Shown piece after piece: positions 41,928 to 49,777 of a DNA stretch of 49,777 nucleotides (its first letter is position 1; every line of letters begins with the position of its first letter). The position numbers and the translations under genes are program-made. A model generated the notes under the pieces. That model did no database searches and was not told the origin of the DNA. It worked only from the letters and a program-made list of their open reading frames with translations. Origin of the DNA: Phycisphaerales bacterium (lineage in GTDB: Bacteria; Planctomycetota; Phycisphaerae; Phycisphaerales; UBA1924); the NCBI GenBank assembly GCA_029260495.1, contig JAJDDD010000022.1, positions 1 to 49,777 on the forward strand, in the 5' to 3' direction.

Positions 41928-43481
41928 ATGGGCTCAGGACGACCGCCAACCATATCCCCAACGCGCAAGCGCAAGCAGCTCGCCTCGGCGACCCGCCCTC
42001 TGACATCCGACCACGCGAGTGAGGGCGAGCAGCGCCGCCTCCGGGGCATCTCCGACATCCGCCGATTCTTCTACCGCAATACCGAGCCGGTCTACTTCAT
42101 CAGCGCTACCCCGTTCAACCTGCTGGGCATGGACGAGTGGGTCCGTGGGTTCAGCTATATCAATGCGATCGACTGTTTCGACGGACAACACCCCAACGTG
42201 TTCGTGCCACCGGAAATCGAGCATGAGCCGTGGACCTCGATCGAAGACATCAACAACTACCTGCTGTCGCACCCCGCGGTTGCTGAGTTCATGAAGCAGC
42301 GCGGCGAAGGGGGCAAGGCCGTGTTTCTGATGTTCGACGAGAAGACGGAGGCGCTGTGCGAGAAACTCGGGCTCGAAGTCTGCTTCCCCACTGCTGAGCT
42401 GCGCAACAAGATTGATGACAAGGTCGAGACAACCCGCATCGCCGATCGCGCCGGTGTCGAGTCCGTGCCCAACATGCTCGCCAAGATCGATTCATACAAG
42501 ACCCTTCGGACCGTCGCATCCAAACTGGGCGATGACCTGGTTATCCAGACTGCGTACGGCGACTCGGGCCACACGACGTTCTTTGTCTCGACCGAGTCGG
42601 ACTTCGAGAAGCACGCCGCCGACATTACCGAGGCGCCCGAGGTCAAGGTGATGAAGCGCATCCGGTGCCGCGGCGCCGCCCTCGAGGCGTGCGTCACCAA
42701 GCAAGGCACCATCGTGGGTCCACTGATGACCGAACTCGTCGGGTTCAAGGAGCTCACGCCCTACCGCGGCGGGTGGTGCGGCAACGAGGTCTTCGCAGGC
42801 GCCTTTGACGCCACGACCCGCGAAGAGGCGCGCGACGCCGCGATGAAGTTCGGCGACGAGCTCGGGGCGCAGGGGTTCTGCGGGTACTTCGAGCTCGACT
42901 TTCTCACCGATCTCGACGCCGGCAAGGTCTATCTCGGCGAGTGCAACCCACGGATCACCGGGGCAAGCTCCATGACCAACCTATCGTCGTTCGCCCACGC
43001 CGACGCCCCCCTGTTCCTCTTCCACCTTCTCGAGTGGATGGACGTCAAGTCGGAGTTCGACGTCGAAGATCTCAACACACGGTGGTCGGACCCCGAGAAC
43101 ATCGACTCCTGGTCTCAGCTGGTGATGAAGTACACCGGAGACGATGTCCGCCACATCACCGCGGCGCCGCCGTCGGGGCTTTGGGAAATCGACTCGTCCG
43201 GCAAAATCCATCACGTCCGGATGCAGACCCACCGGCGCACCGTGCAGCACGAAAACCGGGCCTTCTTCCTGCGCATCTCGGGCGAGGGCGACTACCTCTA
43301 CAACGGCGCGGACCTGGGCATTCTCGTCAGCCCCGGGCGGTTCATGACAGACAACTTCGACCTGACCGAACGCGCCAAGGCATGGACGCGCGGCATCCAG
43401 TCGTTCTACACTGGCGCCCCAGTCGCCCCCGAGCAGAGACACGATGCGGGGGTTGAGCCTGGGGGGTTCAAGCTTCTATGA
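41928..43481 (+). CDS. ATP-grasp family ligase (biotin carboxylase-like fold)
   Basis: This is a 517-residue protein. Residues about 50-170 look like an N-terminal alpha/beta domain (PVYFISATPFNLLGMDEWV). The ATP-grasp core follows: NKIDDKVETTRIADRAGVES, DDLVIQTAYGDSGHTTFFV (the flexible nucleotide-binding loop) and GYFELDFLTD with YLGECNPRITGASS (Mg2+ ligands Glu338 and Asn340). The biotin-carboxylase and D-ala-ligase neighbours are absent, so an amide-forming ligase is more likely than a carboxylase. Such enzymes activate a carboxylate as acyl phosphate and join it to an amine or thiol. Translational coupling to the decarboxylase (3 nt) and the C45 amidase (ATGA overlap) suggests it acts on the amine product. 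Confidence 0.8.
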   Translation: MGSGRPPTISPTRKRKQLASATRPLTSDHASEGEQRRLRGISDIRRFFYRNTEPVYFISATPFNLLGMDEWVRGFSYINAIDCFDGQHPNVFVPPEIEHEPWTSIEDINNYLLSHPAVAEFMKQRGEGGKAVFLMFDEKTEALCEKLGLEVCFPTAELRNKIDDKVETTRIADRAGVESVPNMLAKIDSYKTLRTVASKLGDDLVIQTAYGDSGHTTFFVSTESDFEKHAADITEAPEVKVMKRIRCRGAALEACVTKQGTIVGPLMTELVGFKELTPYRGGWCGNEVFAGAFDATTREEARDAAMKFGDELGAQGFCGYFELDFLTDLDAGKVYLGECNPRITGASSMTNLSSFAHADAPLFLFHLLEWMDVKSEFDVEDLNTRWSDPENIDSWSQLVMKYTGDDVRHITAAPPSGLWEIDSSGKIHHVRMQTHRRTVQHENRAFFLRISGEGDYLYNGADLGILVSPGRFMTDNFDLTERAKAWTRGIQSFYTGAPVAPEQRHDAGVEPGGFKLL

Positions 43482-44467
43482 CCGGGCGAGCCGTTCCGAC
43501 GGCCATCGCGTTCCGGAGTCTCAACGACGAGCCCGCTGGGTCGGCGCTGGCGGGGATATTCGCCCGGTACTGGCCCGCGTACCAACGCTGGATGCGCCGC
43601 GCGAATCCGCCGACCGAAGTTCGGGGCGCCGACCAGATCCGCGCCCACATGCCCGAGTTGCTCCCAGTCTACGAACGCCTGCTCGAGGTCTTTGGCGGCG
43701 GCGACGAGATCGCATCGTTCTTGTCGCTGTACAACCCGCCGCGCGTCGTGCGCGGGTGCTCGCAGATCGTCATCGATGACGACGGCCCTGTACTGCTCCG
43801 CAGCTACGACCACCATCCCGCACTCCTTGATGACCTTGTGCTCCGAAGCAACTGGACTGGGCAAAGCGCCATTGTGATGGCCGACTGCCTCTGGGGCGCG
43901 CTTGACGGCGTCAATGAGCAGGGGTTGGCGATTGCGCTCGCCTTCGGCGGGCGGGATGCCGAAGGCCCGGGGTTCGCTGCCCCGCTTCTCACGCGGTATG
44001 TCCTTGAGACGTGCGCCACCGTTGACGATGCCAAGGACGCCCTCGCGCGCGTCCCGGTGTACATGCCTTACACATTCGTCGTCGCCGACGCGGCTGGGGC
44101 GTTCGTCACTGCTTATACCGGTCCAGACGCGCCGGCCCGGTTCGTGACGCGGCGCGCCTCCACCAATCACCAGTCTACGGTGGACTGGCCCGCGTACTGC
44201 CAACACACGCAAAGCGTGGAGCGCCTGGAGAAGCTTGAGTCGCTCATGGCGGAGCCGGCATCCGTGTCTGACGCGGTGGACTCATTCCTGCGTCCGCCGC
44301 TGTGGCGGAGTGACTACACCCTCGCATCTGGAACGCTGTACGTCGCCGAGTACCGTCCCATCGCGCGCACCATGACCCTGCACTGGCCCGGAAGGCAGGA
44401 ACTGTTCACACTTGACGACTTTGAAGAGCGTGCGTTCACCGTGGATCTCCCGCAGTCCACCACATGA
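43478..44467 (+). CDS. C45-family (acyl-CoA:6-APA acyltransferase-like) Ntn amidohydrolase
   Basis: This is a 329-residue protein. NPPRVVRGCSQIVIDDDG contains a Gly93-Cys94 pair matching the autoproteolysis site of C45 enzymes, so Cys94 would become the N-terminal nucleophile. Further family features are VLLRSYDHHPALLDDLVL, GALDGVNEQGLAIALAFGG and the Asn/His region FVTRRASTNHQ. Family members hydrolyse or exchange amide bonds (isopenicillin N acyltransferase, choloylglycine-like hydrolases). It has no signal peptide and is probably cytoplasmic. It is the last gene of the six-gene operon and starts within the stop of the ATP-grasp gene. Confidence 0.82.
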   Translation: MTGRAVPTAIAFRSLNDEPAGSALAGIFARYWPAYQRWMRRANPPTEVRGADQIRAHMPELLPVYERLLEVFGGGDEIASFLSLYNPPRVVRGCSQIVIDDDGPVLLRSYDHHPALLDDLVLRSNWTGQSAIVMADCLWGALDGVNEQGLAIALAFGGRDAEGPGFAAPLLTRYVLETCATVDDAKDALARVPVYMPYTFVVADAAGAFVTAYTGPDAPARFVTRRASTNHQSTVDWPAYCQHTQSVERLEKLESLMAEPASVSDAVDSFLRPPLWRSDYTLASGTLYVAEYRPIARTMTLHWPGRQELFTLDDFEERAFTVDLPQSTT

Positions 44468-44567
44468 GTCCGTGCTTCGCGCCCAGGTGAGTTTTACGAG
44501 CATCGCCGACGCAAACGTCACGACGACAAAGAACCCGTCTTATCACTAGGCTCGCCTGGAGGCCGCG

Positions 44568-47285
44568 ATGCAAACAATACACACCGAAACAGTCCGCACG
44601 CTTCTTGACCTACTGGACCGCACAATTGCCTCGTCAGGCTCGGACATTCAGTGGGAGCTTGTTCAGCGGGCGGCGGGGTGCTGTGAACGGCCAGACGGCG
44701 CTGGTTTGGACGAAGCCTCTGAACTGATAGGCGACTTGCCGAACGAAGAGATCGCGGGCTTGCTTGCTTGTCTCACGCTCCGATTCCACCTGGTGAATAA
44801 GGCAGAGCAACTGACAATCGCGCGCATCAACCGCGATCGCGAGCGATCCGCAAACGCGGACCATCCGAAACCCGAGAGCATCGCCGAAGCTGTCCATCGA
44901 CTGATGGTCACCGGAAGGACATCAGACGACGTCACGGCGCTTTTAGGCCAAATCGATATCCAGCCCACGTTGACGGCGCACCCGACCGAAGCTCGTCGTC
45001 GGACGGTGCTTCGCAAACAGCAAGACATCGCGCTGATCGTTGAGCGGCTCCGTAACGGACAGCCCACACCGGCAGAGCGCCGCAGTGCTGAAACGAGGAT
45101 AGAGCAGCTCATGCTCATCCTGCTTGGGACGGACGATGTGCGCTCCGAGCGACTCCATGTGCTTGAGGAGGTGCGCAACGGGCTTTTTTTCCTCACCGGC
45201 TCGCTTTGGGACACCATCCCAAAGCTCTATGACGATCTCCGTGATGCGCTCCACAGCTACTACGGCATGGACGCGCCCGACCTGCCGATACTCATTCGCT
45301 ACAGATCATGGATCGGGGGCGATCGTGACGGCAATCCGCGAGTCACTCCAGAAATTACCAAGCAAACATTTGATCTGCTTCGCGCCGAAGCCATCACACT
45401 TCAAACTCAGGCGCTCTGGGAGTTGCGCAATCACCTGAGTTTGTCGGACAGGCGTGTTTCCATCAGTGAAGAGTTCCAAAGATCAATCGAAAACGATCTC
45501 GCTGATTTTCCGAATCTCGTTGCTGACGACGCGCTGCGCCACCTCGACCACGAGCCATTTCGAATCAAGATCCATGCGATGCAGGCCAGGATGGCTTCAC
45601 TCATGACAGAACAGCCAATGTACGATGCTGAGACGCTTCGGGCGGATCTTGAGCTGATCGCGCGGGCGCTCCATGAAGCCGGCATCACGGGCGCCGCGAC
45701 GCAAGGACTGCTAAGCGATCTTATTGTGAGGGTGCGCACGTTCGGTTTGCACCTCGCAGCGATTGATATCCGTCAACACAGCGCCAAGCACGAAGCGGCG
45801 GTGGCCCAGTTGCTCCGCTTGGCGGGCGTGAACAAGTGCTATTCCTCGATGACCGAATCGGACCGGATTGCGATTCTCACGAGCGAACTCGCGACACCTC
45901 GACCTCTGACCCGACCCGAGGCAGCGCTGCCCGAAGAATCTGCTGATGTGCTGGCGACATTACGAGTCATGCGGCAAGCAGCAGCGCGAGACCCCGCCAG
46001 TATCGGCGCGGTCGTGGTGTCGATGACGCATGAAGTCTCAGACATGCTCGAGGCTCTTGTCCTGATGAAAGAAGCAGGGCTGTACCGCATTCTGCCCAAT
46101 GCGGTCGAGAGCGATGCGGACCTCGTGCCGTTGTTCGAAACTGTGGACGACCTGGAGCGATCTGGATCGCTCATGGACGAGCTCTACCAGAATCCTGCCT
46201 ACAAAGCTCAACTCCAAGCCAGGAAGAATTTCCAGGAAATCATGCTTGGATATTCCGACAGCAACAAAGATGGCGGCTACACCATGGCGAACTGGTCCCT
46301 GCACATGGGGCAAGCCACTCTCGCCAAGAGCGCCGCAGCGCATGGCGTCACGCTCCGTCTGTTCCATGGACGCGGAGGAACCGTTGGGCGCGGCGGCGGA
46401 CGCGCCAACCGGGCAATCCTCGCGGCGCCACCGGTCGCGCGATCTCCCAAGCTCCGCGTCACCGAACAGGGAGAAGTTATTAGTTTCCGCTACGCCCTAC
46501 CCGAAATCGCTCGTCGACACCTTGAACAGATCGTCAATGCTGTCCTGCTCGGCGCTCCCTCGGGTGCATCCAATACGCCTGCGGAGATTGCCGTCACAAT
46601 GGATGCGTCTCGTGTAGAGCTCATGTCGCGCATCGCTTCGGAGTCGATGTCGCACTACCGTGAACTCGTTGAGCACGAAGGTTTCTGGGACTGGTTCGCC
46701 AGCGTCACACCCATCGATCAGATCAGCGGGTTGCCAATCGCTTCCCGCCCGGTTTCCCGTGGAGGTGGCGGCGTCGGGCTCGACAACCTGCGCGCCATCC
46801 CCTGGGTCTTTGCCTGGACACAGATCCGCGCCAACGTGCCCGGCTGGTACGGATTGGGCGGCGCACTTCAGCCTGAGATCGATCAGGGCAATCTCGACAC
46901 GCTCCGCACGATGTACGCAGACTGGCCATTCTTCGAAACTCTGATCGACAACGCCGAACTTGAACTCGTCCGAACTCGCCCTGAGGTGCTTGCGCGATAC
47001 GACCGCATCGCCGGAAAGTCCTCCGTGTTCCTCGGCTGCATCCGCGCCGAGTACGAGCGGTCTGTCAACTGTATAACACAGATCACCCAGCGAGGCCTGC
47101 TCGAATCACGCCCCGCAATCTGCGATACTATCGAGATGCGCAACCCGCACGCCGACCTAATCAACCTGCTCCAGATCGAACTCCTGCGCAGGCACCGAGC
47201 CGGTCGCATGGGAGGTGAACTCGGGCAACGCCTGCTTTTTCTCAGCATCAACGGCATCGCTGCTGCAATGCAGAGCACGGGTTAA
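44568..47285 (+). CDS. ppc: Phosphoenolpyruvate carboxylase
   Basis: PEPC adds bicarbonate to phosphoenolpyruvate to give oxaloacetate, an anaplerotic step. At 905 residues it is full length. The catalytic histidine is His138 in TLTAHPTEARRRT; other landmarks are RSWIGGDRDGNPRVTPEITK, LGYSDSNKDGGYTMANW, FHGRGGTVGRGGG (the glycine loop) and SRPVSRGGG. It ends ingIAAAMQSTG, near the usual NGIAAGMRNTG. It follows the C45 gene by 100 nt; read-through from the six-gene operon is possible, but the gap makes a separate promoter likely. Confidence 0.97.
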   Translation: MQTIHTETVRTLLDLLDRTIASSGSDIQWELVQRAAGCCERPDGAGLDEASELIGDLPNEEIAGLLACLTLRFHLVNKAEQLTIARINRDRERSANADHPKPESIAEAVHRLMVTGRTSDDVTALLGQIDIQPTLTAHPTEARRRTVLRKQQDIALIVERLRNGQPTPAERRSAETRIEQLMLILLGTDDVRSERLHVLEEVRNGLFFLTGSLWDTIPKLYDDLRDALHSYYGMDAPDLPILIRYRSWIGGDRDGNPRVTPEITKQTFDLLRAEAITLQTQALWELRNHLSLSDRRVSISEEFQRSIENDLADFPNLVADDALRHLDHEPFRIKIHAMQARMASLMTEQPMYDAETLRADLELIARALHEAGITGAATQGLLSDLIVRVRTFGLHLAAIDIRQHSAKHEAAVAQLLRLAGVNKCYSSMTESDRIAILTSELATPRPLTRPEAALPEESADVLATLRVMRQAAARDPASIGAVVVSMTHEVSDMLEALVLMKEAGLYRILPNAVESDADLVPLFETVDDLERSGSLMDELYQNPAYKAQLQARKNFQEIMLGYSDSNKDGGYTMANWSLHMGQATLAKSAAAHGVTLRLFHGRGGTVGRGGGRANRAILAAPPVARSPKLRVTEQGEVISFRYALPEIARRHLEQIVNAVLLGAPSGASNTPAEIAVTMDASRVELMSRIASESMSHYRELVEHEGFWDWFASVTPIDQISGLPIASRPVSRGGGGVGLDNLRAIPWVFAWTQIRANVPGWYGLGGALQPEIDQGNLDTLRTMYADWPFFETLIDNAELELVRTRPEVLARYDRIAGKSSVFLGCIRAEYERSVNCITQITQRGLLESRPAICDTIEMRNPHADLINLLQIELLRRHRAGRMGGELGQRLLFLSINGIAAAMQSTG

Positions 47286-48267
47286 TACGTGCTGGCGGCG
47301 CTGCGAACGGGCGAAACGTGCGGGTGGGCGAAGGCGACATGAACAGATGAATCGGTGCATACGCGGAATCGTTCGGGGGCGAAATCGTCTGGTTCGTTGA
47401 TCCTGTTTTTTTTCTGAGGTCTTCGATCCTGCTGCATCGCTGACGAGTTGGAGAGCGGCGATGCACAAGTCCGTCTCGAGCAACCTGCGCGATTGTGTTT
47501 TGATGGGGTGAGAGTGTCTGAGTAAGAAGACGATGACATGCGTATTCCAGTGGAGACTGGCAGGAAGATGGTCGCTGCGGCGGAGCGAGGCGAGCCTGCA
47601 CTACAACAGGCGATAAATCGACCCCGTCGATGTCAAGTTGCGAACTCGAAATTCTCGTAAGTGCCTTGCAGAGGGCGAGTTGCAAAAGCGGGTGACCGGA
47701 CTCGAACCGGCGACATTCAGCTTGGGAAGCGGTAAGCCTGTGCCGCAACCCGCTGTAGCGACAGGCACTTATGAAGATAGCAAGCTGACCCCCGGCGATA
47801 GTCACGGCGATTCGCAGGCGATGGACGCGGGAGACCCGCGTCTTGCGCGCCTGATCGACTCATGGCCGAACCTGCCGGAAGCTCTTCGTGCTGGCATCAC
47901 GGCCATGGTTGCGGCTACGGAACCGTCCAATCGCGGCGGCGCATGACGACCTCCAGCAAATGCACTCTATCTCGGTTGACGTTGTTTCTTATCGCTCAGA
48001 TTGTCCTTGTTGGCCGACGTCGCGGTGCTTCATCACGCCTGTCCACGAGCATGAGTTGCAGCACACGCTCCCAGTGAGCTTTTCGCTCTAGCCGCAAGAT
48101 AAACACAAACTGCATCTCCGTGAGCCTCGACTTCTTCATCGATCTGGCCTCCAAACAGAGGCCGGATTTTCGTCCAATGTCTCACCTCCTTCGAGACCAA
48201 GAATCAGGTTAGATCGCAACCATCGGGATGTCTTGTTCCTGTTACCGCTGACGACGACTCTGGACAA
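47286..48267. other. Long gene-free region at the right end of the proposed island
   Basis: About 980 nt with no intact gene. The stretch 47638-47946 is an integrase C-terminal remnant (separate entry). The parts 47286-47637 and 47947-48267 show only short open frames without recognisable products. Confidence 0.5.
47638..47946 (+). pseudogene. Integrase C-terminal remnant / tRNA-Gly-like segment, right copy
   Basis: This is a 102-codon open frame starting at a TTG. It reads QKRVTGLEPATFSLGSGK, then QPAVATGTYEDS, then DPRLARLIDSWPNLPEALR. The KRVTGLEPATFSLGS part is the reverse complement of a tRNA-Gly-like sequence (anticodon loop TTCCCAA, T arm CCGG-TTCGAGT-CCGG; the D and anticodon stems are degenerate). 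The whole segment matches the left copy from 28893 in the same orientation. In planctomycetes I know this tail as the C-terminus of phage-type integrases, but no catalytic Arg-His-Arg-Tyr domain precedes it here. It is probably the relic of an integration site. Confidence 0.55.
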
Positions 48268-49777
48268 TTACGAACACGCTCCCCACGCCCCGAGTAGGAG
48301 CGCGAGGTCGGCGGCGTTGGTGATGTTGTCGTTGTTGAGGTCGCCCTGGGAGTTGAAGGGTCGCCAGGAGCCGAGCAGGAACATGAGGTCGGTGTGGCCT
48401 ACCACGCCGTCGCCGTTGAGGTCGGCGGCGCAGAGGGCGCGCGATTCATTCAGCAGGACGCGCACCTGACTCATTGCGCCGCCGGCGCCCTTTCCTCCTT
48501 CATCGTCGCGAGCGGCGCTGATCATGATTCCGCTTGTTGCGCTGCGGGCTGCTCCGATGTTCGCGTTGACGGTGATGAGATCGTTCTCGCCGTCGCCATT
48601 CACATCGGCTGCGAGCACAAACGTCGGCGCTGAGCCCACAGCGAAGTCCTGCGGCGCCGCGAACTGAAGCTGGCCCGTCGTCGGATCAAGATCATTGCGG
48701 ATGATGCGGACCTCGGGATTCGCATCATCGGTCACGAAGGCGATGTCCCGGTCGCCGTCGCCCTCCAGATCAACCAGCGCGATCGATTCGGGATTCGCGC
48801 CCACAGGCAGCGTGACGGGCGGCGAGAACAAGCCGGCGCCTTTATTCAGAATGATCGACATGGACTGCGTGCTGGCGTTGGCAATGATCAGATCAAGCTT
48901 CCCCTCTTTGTCGTTGTCGATGTCCTCGGGACAGACGACGTCCTGCTCATCATCCATCGCGATGGTGGTGCGCGAGCCGAAGCCGCGCAGGACGCCGTCA
49001 TTGAAGAGGATGGTCAGCTTGTGCGAGGCGCCGCTGGTGAGGGCGAGGTCCGGACCGTTCATCTGATCGAAGTCCCCCGCCGCGATCCATGTGGGTGAGG
49101 GCGCGACATCGAAGGGTGAGCCGGCCATCTCGGTGAACATCGCCAGCCCGTCGCCGAGCAACACAGTCGCGTTGTTGTCGAGCTGGTTGGCGGACGCGAT
49201 GTCGAGTTCGCCGTCGCTATTAAAATCTGCGACGGTGAGAGAAACGGGCTCGCCGCCGACCGCAACGGGCGAAGCGGAGGCTTCGGTGAGGATCAGGTTG
49301 TCCATCGCGTCGAGGCCTTGCGTCAGGATGATGGAGAGTGTGTCGTCGCCTTGGTTGGCGACAGCGATGTCAAGGAAAGCATCATTGTCGAAAAGACCCA
49401 CAGCCAGGGAGCTGGGCTCGCGGCCGACTGTCCTCTGAAAAGTTCCGCCGGAGAAGTTGAGCCACGCGCCATCGCCATCGACGCCGCCGTTGAGCAGAAC
49501 GAGGATGGCGCCGGGATCGAGAGGCGTCGCGCCGGGGAAGGCGACGACGAGATCGACGCCGTTGGTTTGATCGAAGTCCCCCGCAGCGACGGCGGTCGCT
49601 TCGTCATCGACATCGAAGTTGGTCGCTTCGTCGTCGAAGTCGATCAGATCGTCGAGTTCAGCGACGACTATCTCGACGGTTTCACCCGCAGCGGCGCCGC
49701 GCGCTGCGGCATCGGCGCCCTCATCTTCGCGCCCGGACCCGCTGTTGCGGTTGTAGACGACGCGCATGAAGAGATCG
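48268..49777 (-). CDS. FG-GAP/VCBS repeat surface protein with dockerin-like C-terminus (partial)
   Basis: The frame is open to the right edge of the window. An ATG at 49767 is available, but no signal peptide follows it, so the true start probably lies outside. At least 499 residues are present. At least seven FG-GAP/VCBS blades are visible (VAAGDFDQTNGVDLVVAFPG, LAVGLFDNDAFLDIAVANQG, LTVADFNSDGELDIASANQL, VLAADVNGDGENDLITVNAN). The end has two dockerin-like loops (CAADLNGDGVVGHTDLMFLL and QGDLNNDNITNAADLALLLG) and GAWGACS, close to the tail of the protein at 483-1820. It is probably a secreted, calcium-binding structural protein. Confidence 0.78.
   Translation of the reverse strand, partial: DLFMRVVYNRNSGSGREDEGADAAARGAAAGETVEIVVAELDDLIDFDDEATNFDVDDEATAVAAGDFDQTNGVDLVVAFPGATPLDPGAILVLLNGGVDGDGAWLNFSGGTFQRTVGREPSSLAVGLFDNDAFLDIAVANQGDDTLSIILTQGLDAMDNLILTEASASPVAVGGEPVSLTVADFNSDGELDIASANQLDNNATVLLGDGLAMFTEMAGSPFDVAPSPTWIAAGDFDQMNGPDLALTSGASHKLTILFNDGVLRGFGSRTTIAMDDEQDVVCPEDIDNDKEGKLDLIIANASTQSMSIILNKGAGLFSPPVTLPVGANPESIALVDLEGDGDRDIAFVTDDANPEVRIIRNDLDPTTGQLQFAAPQDFAVGSAPTFVLAADVNGDGENDLITVNANIGAARSATSGIMISAARDDEGGKGAGGAMSQVRVLLNESRALCAADLNGDGVVGHTDLMFLLGSWRPFNSQGDLNNDNITNAADLALLLGAWGACS

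Noticed and set aside
47685-47760. Functional minus-strand tRNA-Gly gene
   Set aside because: The T arm, acceptor ends and anticodon loop fit, but the D and anticodon stems compete for the same bases and contain mismatches; it looks degenerate.
47638-47946. A complete protein-coding gene of 102 codons
   Set aside because: The open frame covers an antisense tRNA-like sequence and an integrase tail; it lacks a catalytic domain and is better explained as a remnant.
1-49777. CRISPR array, insertion sequence with terminal repeats, or intact prophage
   Set aside because: No regularly spaced repeats, transposase or phage structural genes were seen; only integrase-tail remnants.

Overview
The window looks like chromosomal DNA of a planctomycete, most likely class Phycisphaerae. 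The clues are two secreted proteins ending in the dockerin-like Asp/Asn-Gly repeat tail common there, two exported proteins ending in a PAPGA...RRRR sorting tail (the planctomycete form of PEP-CTERM), a giant PQQ-propeller protein, a Gram-negative LPS gene set (gmhB-like, heptosyltransferase, lptB), and integrase tails of the type scattered through planctomycete genomes. All three intact tRNA genes lack an encoded CCA. No database search was possible, so the taxonomy is inference.

Left part (1-5.3 kb): the end of an M48 metalloprotease and a secreted seven-repeat FG-GAP protein face a minus-strand translation/secretion cluster, tRNA-Thr - tuf - rpmG - tRNA-Trp - secE - nusG. The usual rplK-rplA-rplJ-rplL-rpoB continuation is absent after nusG.

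Middle (5.6-28.8 kb): mostly housekeeping and envelope genes. They are an AlkD-like repair protein; a coupled gmhB-like / small unknown / heptosyltransferase set; rmuC; a divergent sigma-70-like protein with extra helix-turn-helix modules; a TrkH potassium transporter; an orphan barstar; a GT1 glycosyltransferase lying between a 102-bp copy of a methyltransferase gene start and the intact methyltransferase gene; a NeuD/PglD-type acetyltransferase; a DUF4870-lptB-PEGA lipoprotein operon; pdxA; a 1404-residue PQQ protein; a PEP-CTERM-like exported protein with a hairpin-rich leader and a strong terminator; a Bax-inhibitor-1 family protein; and tRNA-Glu.

Right part (28.9-47.9 kb): an approximately 18.8-kb block bounded by two direct, diverged copies of an integrase C-terminal tail / tRNA-Gly-like sequence (28893 and 47685). 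This is a plausible old genomic island. It carries an ion-homeostasis operon (MscS-family channel, CorA, CorB/HlyC-like CBS protein), a second CTERM protein, a tightly coupled six-gene operon, and ppc. The six genes encode a semialdehyde-type dehydrogenase, a GABA-type aminotransferase, a nitrilase-family amidohydrolase, a 917-residue Orn/Lys/Arg decarboxylase, an ATP-grasp ligase and a C45 Ntn-amidase. Stop and start codons overlap or nearly touch from the second gene onward, so these products probably form one pathway. It may be amide-protected polyamine/GABA chemistry analogous to the Puu route but built from different enzyme families. This operon is the best candidate for an undescribed system.

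The far right (48.3 kb to the end) is a second secreted FG-GAP/dockerin-like protein, cut by the window edge.
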